NCBI RefSeq assembly: GCF_001247745.1
Contig: NZ_LAIR01000001.1
Location: 1-63,892 of the forward strand
DNA: 63,892 bases
Direction: 5' to 3'
Source: Luteipulveratus halotolerans
Lineage (GTDB): Bacteria; Actinomycetota; Actinomycetes; Actinomycetales; Dermatophilaceae
Shown here piece after piece: positions 9,312-16,679 of the stretch. The position numbers were made by a program, and so were the translations under genes. Every line of letters begins with the position of its first letter. Position 1 is the stretch's first letter. The notes beneath the pieces are model-generated. The model was not told the origin of the DNA, made no database searches, and saw nothing but the letters and a program-made list of their open reading frames with translations.

Positions 9312-9982
9312 GAGCGCGCCTCACTTCGTGTCGCGGTGGCCCAGGTCTTGCGCGTCATCCGCGGCAGGATGAAGAACGCATACGCCTCGAAAACGAGGAC
9401 CGCCTCCGCCCACACAGCACGAACTGTCGGCGTCTGGTCTGCGTGGTGAGACCAGACGAGTACGCCGACGCCCACGCCCATCACCACCGGCCACAGCAGC
9501 GCGATCGCGCTCACTGACTGCAACCGTGGCAGCCACCTGTCCCGGGTGGCTTTGTCCGCGCAGACCACAATGGGCAGCCCGGCGGCGAGAACCCAGACCA
9601 TCACGGCTGCGACGTACAAGAAGACCGTTAGCGCCACCAGGAGCAGGAACACGGACGGGATATAGACCGCTGCGGACGACGGTGGGAGGCCGTCGATGTC
9701 CAGCGCCCCCCTCAGCGCAGCGCCGACCGGGCTACCGTGCGCCTGATCCCGCACGACCCGCACAGCCACAGCTCGAGTCCCTGCAGCAGCCGCGAGCACC
9801 CCTCCGGAGCACACCACCACCGCGACAGTCGTCCACGCCCACGACCGCGCGTTGCTCGTGGACCTGCTGACCGCTACCTCGATCAGCACCACAAGCACAC
9901 CGGCAGCCACGATGTAGTACGGCCAGGCGCTCCAGCTGGACGGAGCCAGCAGGCCGCCGATCGCGTCCGCAGAATCGTTCAT
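9308..9982 (-). CDS. Polytopic membrane protein (224 aa)
   Basis: About five hydrophobic segments are visible (roughly residues 22-38, 50-66, 108-135, 155-175 and 195-210). No family motif is recognised. The start overlaps the stop of the upstream gene by four bases, and its own stop overlaps the acyltransferase start, so translation is coupled along the operon. A shared role with the acyltransferase in the membrane is an inference from position. Identical at 54610-55284. Confidence 0.7.
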   Translation of the reverse strand: MNDSADAIGGLLAPSSWSAWPYYIVAAGVLVVLIEVAVSRSTSNARSWAWTTVAVVVCSGGVLAAAAGTRAVAVRVVRDQAHGSPVGAALRGALDIDGLPPSSAAVYIPSVFLLLVALTVFLYVAAVMVWVLAAGLPIVVCADKATRDRWLPRLQSVSAIALLWPVVMGVGVGVLVWSHHADQTPTVRAVWAEAVLVFEAYAFFILPRMTRKTWATATRSEARS

Positions 9983-10350
9983 CGCTGGGCCCCGGCGGCA
10001 TATCCCTCAGGCCCCAACCTCCGCAGCGCGTCGAGTGCATCACGGCTCGCGCTGGCCACCCGAAGAAGGTGGAACCACGTCACGCCAAGGCAGCCGATGA
10101 AGATCACCCCGAGGAAGACGGTGCCCAGCCACATCGTGAGAGCGAATGCGCCCTCCGTCTTGACTTGGGCGTCCACCAGGAGGTCGAACACCCACGGGAT
10201 CGACAGCAGAGCGACCAGACACACCGCCGCGAAAGTAGCACTGCCCGCAGCCATCTTCGCTCGGTCCATGTGCTGAGCTTTGGCGAGCTGCGCAATCTGC
10301 AGCTCTGCATTGAGTCGAGCGATGTCGTTCTGGTTCGTAGACTTGTCCAT
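9979..10350 (-). CDS. Small two-span membrane protein (123 aa)
   Basis: A charged helical N-terminus (NAELQIAQLAKAQHMDRAK) precedes two hydrophobic spans at about residues 36-58 and 70-96. The start follows the conserved leader GAGATTGGAGCTCGA, which carries GGAG, and a hairpin at 10374-10406 that is shared in design with the leader of the next gene upstream. Function unknown; probably a partner of the neighbouring membrane proteins. Identical at 55281-55652. Confidence 0.65.
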   Translation of the reverse strand: MDKSTNQNDIARLNAELQIAQLAKAQHMDRAKMAAGSATFAAVCLVALLSIPWVFDLLVDAQVKTEGAFALTMWLGTVFLGVIFIGCLGVTWFHLLRVASASRDALDALRRLGPEGYAAGAQR

Positions 10351-10373
10351 GATCGAGCTCCAATCTCGGTCAG

Positions 10374-10406
10374 GGCCTGGCGTGGTGTTGCTGCACCCGC
10401 CAGGCC
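10374..10406 (-). promoter_or_regulatory. Leader hairpin with CAGCAA loop (copy 1)
   Basis: On the minus strand GGCCTGGCG pairs with CGCCAGGCC, and inside it GGTG pairs with CACC around the loop CAGCAA. It is followed by GAGATTGGAGCTCGA and the start codon of 9979-10350. The same loop and tail occur before 10423-10680 with a different stem. A structured leader, attenuator or protein-binding RNA is likely. Confidence 0.5.
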
Positions 10407-10422
10407 ATTCACTTTGTGCTGA

Positions 10423-10680
10423 CTAGTCGCCGCTGCGAACCCGGCTGCGCAGGTAGAAGTAGACGCCCGCGCTGAACATGAGTCCTGCGGCGATCCAGCC
10501 AACCACGACAGCGACACCGACCACTCCTGGCGGGATCGCGTCATCGGTCACCACCATGAGCAGCCATGTCGCAAGAAACACGACCGAGGCCATCAACATG
10601 CACTTGTTCGCCAGCCGGTCGTCGTCGGCGCGATCCGCGGCCGCCAGGACGGAGTTACGCGTCCGATTCGCATCGTTCAT
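10423..10680 (-). CDS. Small two-span membrane protein (85 aa)
   Basis: A charged N-terminus is followed by two hydrophobic spans (about residues 28-44 and 52-76) and a short basic tail (LRSRVRSGD). It has the same leader design as the next gene (hairpin 10706-10731, then GAGATTGGAGCTCGA). The two genes may be diverged relatives with the same topology. Function unknown. Identical at 55725-55982. Confidence 0.65.
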   Translation of the reverse strand: MNDANRTRNSVLAAADRADDDRLANKCMLMASVVFLATWLLMVVTDDAIPPGVVGVAVVVGWIAAGLMFSAGVYFYLRSRVRSGD

Positions 10681-10705
10681 GCTCGAGCTCCAATCTCGTG
10701 TGGGT

Positions 10706-10731
10706 CGGGCCGGCGTTGCTGCACTGGCCCG
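10706..10731 (-). promoter_or_regulatory. Leader hairpin with CAGCAA loop (copy 2)
   Basis: On the minus strand CGGGCC pairs with GGCCCG around an inner GTG/CGC stem and the loop CAGCAA, followed by the same 15-base tail up to the start codon as in copy 1. Stem bases differ between the copies while pairing is kept, which points to selection on structure. Confidence 0.5.
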
Positions 10732-10776
10732 GCCATCCTTGTCGGCAGGTGTGACAGCCCACGACTTCGCGCCGTC

Positions 10777-11421
10777 CTAGCGGATCAGGCGAGCGTCGAG
10801 ATCGTGCAGGGTGCTGAGGCCGTTCGGCTCCCACCAGCCCTCTCGGATCGCGCGGTGGAGCTCGGTCTGATCGCGCTCGGCTGTCCACGGCGACCGGATC
10901 AGCACGCACCGACCGGTCCGCTGATGGCGGCCGTCGACCTCGTACCCGATCAGGTGCCCCTCGGCCGCATCCGCACGGGCTCGGGCGAAGGTCACCAGCC
11001 AACGGCCGCCGTCCTGGTCGGGACCAGTGCCCAACCCGGAGGCGTTCCAGCCCCAGTCGGCCTCGCTGGGAAAGCCCGGGATGATGTCTTCACTGCCCGG
11101 GTCGTACTGCAGGCCGATCGCCTCGGCGAGCTCTTCGGGTGACTCGTAGGTGGACATGGTCGTCTCCTGACGGGTTCGAGGACGGGTGAGCAGATCGCCT
11201 GGCTCACAGGCCAGGACCTCGCACAGACCCTCAAGGGTCCGCATGGTCAGACGCTCCGGCCGGGCTCGCACCATCCGCGACAGCTGGGCCTCCGAGGGCG
11301 TCTCATCACCCAGGACGAGCTCCAGCCGGCGCCGCAGCTCGGCGCTGTACCGGATCTCGCGGTCACTCATCACACGCTGCAGCTGCCATACGAGCTTGAC
11401 GGGGTGTACTTCCATACCCAC
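10777..11421 (-). CDS. XRE-type HTH protein with C-terminal unknown domain
   Basis: Residues 1-80 form an HTH of the XRE/Cro type (RRLELVLGDETPSEAQLSRM, then LTMRTLEGLCEVLACEPGDLL). The remaining 130 residues hold a separate domain with a GGRWLVTFARARADA strand-helix unit and tryptophans. The start is GTG at 11421 or ATG at 11415; neither has a clear ribosome site, so a leaderless message is possible. A symmetrical site ATCAT-ACG-ATGAT lies just upstream. Probably an autoregulated regulator for the accessory cluster. Identical at 56079-56723. Confidence 0.7.
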   Translation of the reverse strand: MGMEVHPVKLVWQLQRVMSDREIRYSAELRRRLELVLGDETPSEAQLSRMVRARPERLTMRTLEGLCEVLACEPGDLLTRPRTRQETTMSTYESPEELAEAIGLQYDPGSEDIIPGFPSEADWGWNASGLGTGPDQDGGRWLVTFARARADAAEGHLIGYEVDGRHQRTGRCVLIRSPWTAERDQTELHRAIREGWWEPNGLSTLHDLDARLIR

Positions 11422-11512
11422 AGCGCATCATACGATGATTAGCACTGTCAAGACCGGCAAACATGCATGTAATGCAATTTTATTGCGTGCAACGCCGATA
11501 ATTATGATTATG
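11422..11512 (-). promoter_or_regulatory. AT-rich promoter island with several palindromes
   Basis: A 91-base gap that is far richer in A+T than its surroundings. It contains ATCAT-ACG-ATGAT (11427-11439), ACATGCATGT (11461-11470), GCAAT-TTT-ATTGC (11474-11486) and ATAATTAT. Two minus-strand TTGACA hexamers are present (11516-11511 and about 11451-11446), and TATGAT at 11432-11427 is a candidate -10 for the XRE gene. Confidence 0.55.
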
Positions 11513-12346
11513 TCAATCAGCCAACCTGAATGCCCCGCTCGTCGCGAGCTGCACCACGGTGGCAGCCAGGTGCACAGCAGCGCGTGCCTCGTCGGGCGTC
11601 TCATGACGCGTCGGGCCGAGACCGCCGTGCCGCGAGGTCTGACCAGTCCACAACGCCCTCATCAGCGCGAGCACCATGAGGACGCCGCTCTCGGCATCGT
11701 TCGACGGCAGCACGCAGGTCCACTTGGTCGGCTTGTCGGACACGTTCGTGATCATGGTGCCGAGCGTTTGCTTGCTGTTCTGCGGTGAGATGTGTGGCGC
11801 AAGCGCCGCCTCCACCGCCTTGATGCTCTCGCTGTACGCCTTCACTGGGTCCGGGGTGCGTGCGTACGCCGCCCCCCAAGCCTCGGCGAGGTGTCCTCCA
11901 GCCGACGTCTCCCCTGCTGAGTCAACGACCTCCTGGACCTCGGCCTTGACGGCGGGCAGAACCTGCGTCAGAAGCCCCCTGTGATCGGGCTTCACACGAA
12001 ACAGCGAGTTTCCCCGTGCCAGCAGTTTGTCCAGCTCTTGGACGTCTTCATAACCGACCGACGAATCCCACTCAGTCGAGCTCTCAATTAGGAACTCGAC
12101 AATGTCGAGCAGCAGGTGGCGGGGTGGTGCGATTGCTTCGGACAACAAGCTGTGGCGACCAGTTGCTCCGTAGCCATAGCTCGGTAGGCGTAGGGACACA
12201 CACACTTTCTCGAGCAGGTCATCGTTCCCGGTCAGGATCGCGTGGCACCAGTCGCGCAGCGGGGCGACAAGGTGCTCCGGGACCCCATCGAACGGCCCTT
12301 CCAACGCATGCCGTCGCTTCCGCTCCCCTGGCCGCCAGTCACTCAT
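11513..12346 (-). CDS. Abi_C/HEPN-like protein, candidate phage-defence factor
   Basis: The ATG at 12346 is chosen over an extended frame. The 277-residue protein has a helical N-terminal half of unknown type and a C-terminal helical domain with DPVKAYSESIKAVEAALAP, later SRHGGLG and AAVHLAATVVQLA. That layout resembles the abortive-infection C-terminal (Abi_C) domain, a HEPN relative in which an R/H motif lies between two long helices. Such proteins often cut RNA during phage defence. The match is by eye and the catalytic pattern is not certain. It sits upstream of the XRE gene on the same strand. Identical at 56815-57648. Confidence 0.55.
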   Translation of the reverse strand: MSDWRPGERKRRHALEGPFDGVPEHLVAPLRDWCHAILTGNDDLLEKVCVSLRLPSYGYGATGRHSLLSEAIAPPRHLLLDIVEFLIESSTEWDSSVGYEDVQELDKLLARGNSLFRVKPDHRGLLTQVLPAVKAEVQEVVDSAGETSAGGHLAEAWGAAYARTPDPVKAYSESIKAVEAALAPHISPQNSKQTLGTMITNVSDKPTKWTCVLPSNDAESGVLMVLALMRALWTGQTSRHGGLGPTRHETPDEARAAVHLAATVVQLATSGAFRLAD

Positions 12347-12391
12347 GCACGAACGATAAGCGCGCCGTCTCGGCAGCACGGTGCAGATTCG

Positions 12392-12673
12392 CTAAGGCAC
12401 ACGCGGTCGTCGCTGCACGTCTCGGGCGTTCAGCCAGACGTTGACGGTGCCTCCGCACCGGGCATAGTCGCGCCAGGTGACATGCACCCTCTCCCCCAGC
12501 CACCTGACGGCCTTCGCGGCGACGTGCTGGTGGGTTCCGTCCGGCCACTCGACCCGGGCCGTGACGTCGATCGGGTGGGGCGCGTAGCCGATCCGCTCGA
12601 GTCTGGCGTCTGACGGCCAGTCCTGATTGGTCGGCAGCTGGTGCTGCGGCCGCCGGCCGTCGTTCTGTCCCAC
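12392..12673 (-). CDS. Small hypothetical protein with WPDG motif (93 aa)
   Basis: No ATG lies in a suitable place. I choose GTG at 12673 (a second GTG is adjacent at 12676) because GGGGGAG lies just upstream. The C-terminal part, VEWPDGTHQHVAAKAVRWLG and then VHVTWRDYARCGGTVNVWL, has the look of a small beta-barrel-like domain seen in many actinobacterial hypothetical proteins. Function unknown. The start codon is the weakest point. Identical at 57694-57975. Confidence 0.5.
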   Translation of the reverse strand: MGQNDGRRPQHQLPTNQDWPSDARLERIGYAPHPIDVTARVEWPDGTHQHVAAKAVRWLGERVHVTWRDYARCGGTVNVWLNARDVQRRPRVP

Positions 12674-12716
12674 CACTCCCCCAGCGTCTCGCGGACCACT
12701 GACGCACGGCTTGAGG

Positions 12717-12757
12717 CCTGACCTCCCGCGACCTGTTGTGCGTCGCGGGAGGTCAGG
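12717..12757. terminator. Perfect 16-bp hairpin
   Basis: Arms CCTGACCTCCCGCGAC (12717-12732) and its exact complement (12742-12757) around a nine-base loop. It lies 15 bases after the stop of 12772-13299 on the minus strand and is one of the strongest hairpins in the window. It probably ends the ssb transcript. Confidence 0.75.
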
Positions 12758-12771
12758 GGCACAGGAGCCGA

Positions 12772-13299
12772 TTAGACGACGGCGTGGATCCGGGCTCGTC
12801 GGTGGTAGTCGGCGAGCTGCTCGAGGTCGTCGGCTTGGTTGCGTGCGATCACGCGCTGGGCCTCGAACGCCTCGCCATCTGCGATGTGTCGCAGCCACTC
12901 GTGTGCTCGGTCGATCAGCGGCAGGAGGTTGTCCTCCGTGACGGACAGGTCTTCCGGGGCTAGGCATCGGGCGCCGACGCCGCGCGGTTCGACGCGGATG
13001 CGAACCCTCCAGCCACTGGAGTGATCCTGCGTCTCGATCGTCCACAGCCAGTTGAGGTCACTGGGCAGGCCTTCGCCTTCGGCCGGGTGGAACGGCTCGG
13101 TGATGGTGTCTTCGGTGGGGTGGGCGCCGGCCCACAGGCGATACAGGTGCACGTCCGGTCGCTGACCGAAGACGATGCACTCGTTCAGAAACCTGGCCAG
13201 CGGTGCCAGTTTGTACATCGGTGATCCCCACCGCGCGTACAGCATCTCGGGCTCCAGGCCGGGGTAGTCGCTCCAGGTGACGACGGCTCGCATTCCCAT
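12772..13299 (-). CDS. Hypothetical protein co-transcribed with ssb (175 aa)
   Basis: Start ATG at 13299 behind GGAAGGA, 32 bases after the ssb stop. The protein has an N-terminal MRAVVTWSDYPG, a central LNWLWTIETQDHSSGWRVRI strand pair and a helical, charged C-terminus. No family is recognised. Because it shares the ssb promoter cassette, it is probably expressed early with ssb and could serve DNA entry or establishment. Identical at 58074-58601. Confidence 0.65.
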   Translation of the reverse strand: MGMRAVVTWSDYPGLEPEMLYARWGSPMYKLAPLARFLNECIVFGQRPDVHLYRLWAGAHPTEDTITEPFHPAEGEGLPSDLNWLWTIETQDHSSGWRVRIRVEPRGVGARCLAPEDLSVTEDNLLPLIDRAHEWLRHIADGEAFEAQRVIARNQADDLEQLADYHRRARIHAVV

Positions 13300-13331
13300 G
13301 ACGGATCCTTCCGCTCGTGTGGTCTCTGGGC

Positions 13332-13763
13332 TCAGGCCTGGCCGTGGATCGGCCAGCCGTCCTCGTCGACCGGAGTCGGTGCGGTGGGCGCCGGTGCGCC
13401 CCCTCGGGTGCTGAGCTGCAGGTCCTGCGTCCACATGGGCGCGATGTAGTCGGTCACGACCTTGTTGGATCGGCCGGTGGTGCCGTCCTCGCGCTGCCAG
13501 ACCTCGACCTCGAGGCGGCCGGCGAACCGGACTCGCAGGTTCTTGCGACCGCTCGGCGCGGTGCGGCACAGGCCCTCGGCGTCCTGGCCGAAGACGACCA
13601 GGTCGTACGCGATGGTCTCGAGGTCGCCCCACTCCCCCGTCGAGGTGTTGCGTGCGCGCACGGTGTGCAGGGCTCGGACTCGGGCGTATGGCTTGCCCGT
13701 CTTGGACTGCTCGAGCTCGGGCATCTTGATCAGGTTGGCCGTGGTCTCGACTCGCGTGCTCAT
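13332..13763 (-). CDS. ssb: Single-stranded DNA-binding protein
   Basis: The 143-residue protein shows the SSB OB-fold pattern: VRVRALHTVRARNT, ETIAYDLVVFGQDAE and NLRVRFAGRLEVEVWQREDG. SSB coats incoming or replicating single strands and recruits repair and replication partners through an acidic tip ending in DDIPF in most bacterial SSBs. Here the C-terminus is VDEDGWPIHGQA, so the usual tip is missing. The first ten codons (MSTRVETTAN) and the leader are shared with the unrelated gene 16407-16679. Expressed from cassette A. Identical at 58634-59065. Confidence 0.85.
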   Translation of the reverse strand: MSTRVETTANLIKMPELEQSKTGKPYARVRALHTVRARNTSTGEWGDLETIAYDLVVFGQDAEGLCRTAPSGRKNLRVRFAGRLEVEVWQREDGTTGRSNKVVTDYIAPMWTQDLQLSTRGGAPAPTAPTPVDEDGWPIHGQA

Positions 13764-13845
13764 CGTGTCCTCCTGTGGTGTGGTTTATAGTTAGAGTCTA
13801 CTTGTGTTCTGGTCTAGTGGGTAGTGCCTACTTGTTTTATCTCAC
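13764..13845 (-). promoter_or_regulatory. Repeated promoter cassette A (ssb)
   Basis: Minus strand: two AAACAAGTAG-type boxes (plus-strand CTACTTG at 13798-13804 and 13828-13834, 30 bp apart), then TAACTATAAACCACAC and the ribosome site AGGAGG. TAGACC, 17 bases and TAACTA are a plausible -35/-10, which puts one box inside the spacer. This copy has two base changes against the family (CTTGTGTTCT and TTTATAG). Confidence 0.7.
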
Positions 13846-14112
13846 ATGGTGAGCACCCAGAAAATCGCAGCATTCCGCGCGAAACCGGGCCACCCCCACC
13901 CCTCCAAGGCCGCCTTTCCCCGAGCTCTACGCCACCGCCGGCGGGCTCGACCAGCTGCGCCGGCCACGGGCGCCGACGCCGTGGTGCTGGGCTCGGGTGG
14001 CTCGCCCGACGCGGCAGCGGCGGGCGAGCCGCACGAGCACAGCACCACACCACACAGACAGCCCGCAGGGCTGGCCGCCACCACCGGCCCAACGGGCCGG
14101 CGGCCCGACCCC
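13846..14112. repeat. Hairpin-rich repeat block A
   Basis: About 267 bp, nearly the same as 16762-17039 and 19065-19325. It carries hairpins H1 (GGCTCGCCCG/CGGGCGAGCC, 13999-14030), H2 (CAGCCC/GGGCTG, 14059-14073) and H3 (CCGGCCC-AAC-GGGCCGG, 14084-14100). It lies directly upstream of cassette A. No consistent reading frame is kept between copies, so it is not coding. Confidence 0.8.
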
Positions 14113-14135
14113 TACGGGGCCGAGCCGCCGTGGTG

Positions 14136-15053
14136 TCACCGGGCGCGGAACAGGTCCTTGGGGCCGATCGCGCGGTCATAGATCGCGAGGATCAGAGCGG
14201 CAAGGCGGTAGTGCTCACGCGCGTTGAGCGCGTCAAGCCGTGCGCGCAGCATGGCGGTCTCGATCCTGCCCGCGGCGTAGGTCAGGCAGGCCGCGACGGT
14301 GAGGAAGGGCACGGCGTCGGGGCCGTCGGCAAGCCGCACGACGGCCCGGCGCAGCGCGTCCACGTTGAGCCGGTCGGCGAACTTGCGCAGGGGCTCGACG
14401 TCGGCGCCGACGTCGGTCGGCATCGGCCACGGGAAGGTGGCGGCGGTGCCGATGATGACGTCTCGGACGTCGACGTCCTGGAGCGCGTAGGCGGCCGCCT
14501 GCACGTCGGCGTCGTCTGCGGTGCCCTCGAGGACGTGGACCCATGCGTCCACCCACGGCCGGCCGGTGTCCTTCGGCGTGAGGGTGCCCCGAGCCGCCCA
14601 TGCGGCGACCATGCCGTCGCGGTCGTGGGTGGGCGCGGGCGCAAGGTGGGTGAGGTCGTCGCTGACCTCGTCAAGCGGTGCGCTCTCCTGAGTGACGGTG
14701 TCGGTCACCATGCCGCCGCTGACCAGGAGCGACCCGAGTAGGGCGGCGTCGCTCATGCTCACCTCGACCTCGGCGGCTGCCATGAGCGGAAGCACCCGCC
14801 CGGGTGCGTCCTCGTAGCCGACCAGGTGAAAGAACTCTGCGCGCTGTGCAGCCAGGTCGCGGACTGCGTTGATCGCCACCAACCGCGCCTCCTGCTCGGG
14901 CTCGCGGGGCACTGTGGCGACGCCGACGATGGTGGCCTTGCCCTCCTGCTCGGCTAGCGCGACGACACAGAGCATGTCGCGCGGCTGGTAGCCGATCATG
15001 CGCGGCAGTGCGGTCGCCAGACCCTGGGGCGTGATGGTGGGCGTTGCAGCCAT
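14136..15053 (-). CDS. DUF4192 family protein
   Basis: The 305-residue protein begins PTITPQGLATALPRMIGYQPRDMLCVVALA, the typical start of DUF4192 proteins, which are widespread in actinobacteria and common on their mobile elements; no biochemical role is known to me. The rest is alpha-helical with an alanine-rich C-terminal domain (ACLTYAAGRIETAMLRARLD). Driven by its own cassette B. The right copy (59437-60353) is frameshifted; this one is intact. Confidence 0.8.
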   Translation of the reverse strand: MAATPTITPQGLATALPRMIGYQPRDMLCVVALAEQEGKATIVGVATVPREPEQEARLVAINAVRDLAAQRAEFFHLVGYEDAPGRVLPLMAAAEVEVSMSDAALLGSLLVSGGMVTDTVTQESAPLDEVSDDLTHLAPAPTHDRDGMVAAWAARGTLTPKDTGRPWVDAWVHVLEGTADDADVQAAAYALQDVDVRDVIIGTAATFPWPMPTDVGADVEPLRKFADRLNVDALRRAVVRLADGPDAVPFLTVAACLTYAAGRIETAMLRARLDALNAREHYRLAALILAIYDRAIGPKDLFRAR

Positions 15054-15131
15054 GGTGTCCTCCTGTGGTGTGGTTGATAGTTAGAGTCTACTTGTTTTCT
15101 GCCCTAGTGGGTAGTGCCTACTTGTTTTGTC
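15054..15131 (-). promoter_or_regulatory. Repeated promoter cassette B (DUF4192)
   Basis: Same design as cassette A, with CTACTTG boxes at 15088-15094 and 15118-15124, 30 bp apart, and the AGGAGGACACC ribosome site. The -35 position reads TAGGGC. It is not followed by the long hairpin block; the next gene ends immediately upstream. Confidence 0.7.
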
Positions 15132-16052
15132 TCAGGTGGTGGACTCCCCCGCGTTCTCCTGGCTCGGGCGCCGGTGGTCGCGGATCTGGTGGTACCTGAC
15201 TCGGGCGACGTTCCACCCTTCGGGCCGGTAGACCGTGACGGTCTTGGCGTTGACGCGGGTCACACGTTCCCACTCGTTGCGGCGGATCTGGATGAGGTCG
15301 CCGGGGGCGATGTCCTCACGGGTGTAGGCGCGCGTCTGGCCTGCCTCGACCTGCTGGGCGCGTACGTGCCGCCAGTGCTCGAGCTGCGCGCGTGCGTGGT
15401 CGAGTTCTTCGCTGGGGCGGCCGTTGGTCTGCCGCTCGAGGCGGCGCACATCGGCAGTGAGTGCGTCGATGCGGCGGGCGACCTGGTGCGGCTCCTCGCG
15501 GCCGCTGGCCTCGCTGGCTGCCGTCTCGGCTCGGCGCCGGGCCTCGTCGGCCTGGCGCTGCTGCTCGACGCTGCGGCCAAGCAGAGCGTGGGCGCGCTCC
15601 TGGTCGCGCTCGGCTCCGCGCTGGCTGTGGTGGCCGACGAGGATCGGCTGACCTCCCGCGAACCGCTGGTTGATCTGCTCCGCCCTGTTCCATGCTGCGT
15701 CGCTGTCGGCCTGGCGTCGTTCGGCTCGCTGGGCGAACCGCTCGGCTCGGTCGCTTGCGCGCTCGGCCCGGTCGGCCTCGGCCTCGACCTGGTCGCGGGG
15801 CGTGGCGTCGATGGTCACCGCCACGGTGAACCCTGCGGTCCGCAGGTCGGTCGCGGTCTGCTCGATCGCGTCGCGCTTGGGCGCACGGTCTCGGGTGTGC
15901 GGCAGGTACCACGCGCCCAGGTTGCGGCTCCATCGCCACCTGTTCGCGACCAGGGCCGGCTTGGTGCCGTCACCGCGCGCGGTGCCCTCGATCGTGGTCC
16001 CTTCGGCGCTGGTGTGGGTGATGTGCAGGTCTGCGGTGTCGCTTCGGGTCAT
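15132..16052 (-). CDS. DUF3560 family protein
   Basis: I use the ATG at 16052, because the longer frame runs into the upstream gene. The 306-residue protein has the DUF3560 pattern at its N-terminus: ITHTSAEGTTIEGTARGDGT, then NRWRWSRNLGAWYLPHTRDR and a TAGFTVAVTID unit. The middle is a long charged coiled coil (about residues 85-215), and the C-terminus, near APGDLIQIRRNEWERVTRVN, looks like a small beta-barrel. The family is common on plasmids and phages and has no established function. It follows 16091-16369 by 38 bases. Frameshifted in the right copy. Confidence 0.8.
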   Translation of the reverse strand: MTRSDTADLHITHTSAEGTTIEGTARGDGTKPALVANRWRWSRNLGAWYLPHTRDRAPKRDAIEQTATDLRTAGFTVAVTIDATPRDQVEAEADRAERASDRAERFAQRAERRQADSDAAWNRAEQINQRFAGGQPILVGHHSQRGAERDQERAHALLGRSVEQQRQADEARRRAETAASEASGREEPHQVARRIDALTADVRRLERQTNGRPSEELDHARAQLEHWRHVRAQQVEAGQTRAYTREDIAPGDLIQIRRNEWERVTRVNAKTVTVYRPEGWNVARVRYHQIRDHRRPSQENAGESTT

Positions 16053-16090
16053 GGCGTGTCCTGTCTGTTGGGTGGGCTGGGTGTCAGTGC

Positions 16091-16369
16091 TCAGGCGGGG
16101 ATGCCCAAGAAGGCGTGAAGTGCGGTGTCGAGTCCTGCGGGTGCGACGGGGTCGGCGTCCCACAGGTAGCGGCCGGTTCGGGCTTCGTCGCGTGCGCACT
16201 CGGCCGCGAAACGCTCCGCGTCGTCACGGCTGACCAGGCTGAACTGAACGGCGTAGGCATAGGCGGCGCGGTGGACGTACTCGACCGCGCGGCGCACCTC
16301 TGGCGGCTGCTCGTCGGGGCACTGCTCGGCCTCGTAGCCGTGCTGGCACAGCTGCGGCGCGTCGATCAT
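16091..16369 (-). CDS. Small hypothetical protein (92 aa)
   Basis: ATG at 16369 with GGGAGGA upstream. The protein is mostly helical (VRRAVEYVHRAAYAYAVQF) with an N-terminal CQHGYEAEQC pair of cysteines. No family recognised. A single CTACTTG box lies before it (16396-16402). It probably forms a two-gene unit with the DUF3560 gene. Frameshifted in the right copy. Confidence 0.65.
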   Translation of the reverse strand: MIDAPQLCQHGYEAEQCPDEQPPEVRRAVEYVHRAAYAYAVQFSLVSRDDAERFAAECARDEARTGRYLWDADPVAPAGLDTALHAFLGIPA

Positions 16370-16406
16370 GGGTCCTCCCGCTATTGGATGAGTGGCTACT
16401 TGTTTG
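16370..16406 (-). promoter_or_regulatory. Leader with a single CTACTTG box
   Basis: The gap between two minus-strand genes holds one box (plus strand GGCTACTTGTTT, box at 16396-16402), then GGGAGGA before the start at 16369. It resembles the promoter-distal half of the repeated cassettes and the leader at 19608-19642. Confidence 0.5.
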
Positions 16407-16679
16407 TCAGGCGCGCGGGATGCGGCGGGCCTGGATGGCGTGCACGATCTCCATCAGGTCGCGGACGTAGTCCAACGTCGCGACCCCCGCGCGCCCCTGC
16501 TCGACCTCGCCCAGCCAGCGGTCGGCCTTGCTGAGCGCTTCGTCGTGGATCGCGTCGAGGATGCGGCAGGCCTCGGCGTGGTTGGTCGGGCGGTCCTGGA
16601 CACGCCACAGGGCCGAGTCAAGGCCTGCCTCTCGGGCCAGCATCACCGGGTTGGCCGTGGTCTCGACTCGCGTGCTCAT
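16407..16679 (-). CDS. Hypothetical protein with the ssb leader codons (90 aa)
   Basis: The first ten residues, MSTRVETTAN, and the whole leader are the same as those of ssb (13332-13763), but from residue 11 the protein is unrelated: LAREAGLDSALWRVQDRPTNHAEACRILDAIHDEAL and a helical tail. The junction looks like a recombination event that put the ssb promoter and first codons in front of another gene. No family is recognised; the C-terminal VATLDYVRDLMEIVHAIQARRI is helical. The right copy has a two-base deletion. Confidence 0.65.
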   Translation of the reverse strand: MSTRVETTANPVMLAREAGLDSALWRVQDRPTNHAEACRILDAIHDEALSKADRWLGEVEQGRAGVATLDYVRDLMEIVHAIQARRIPRA

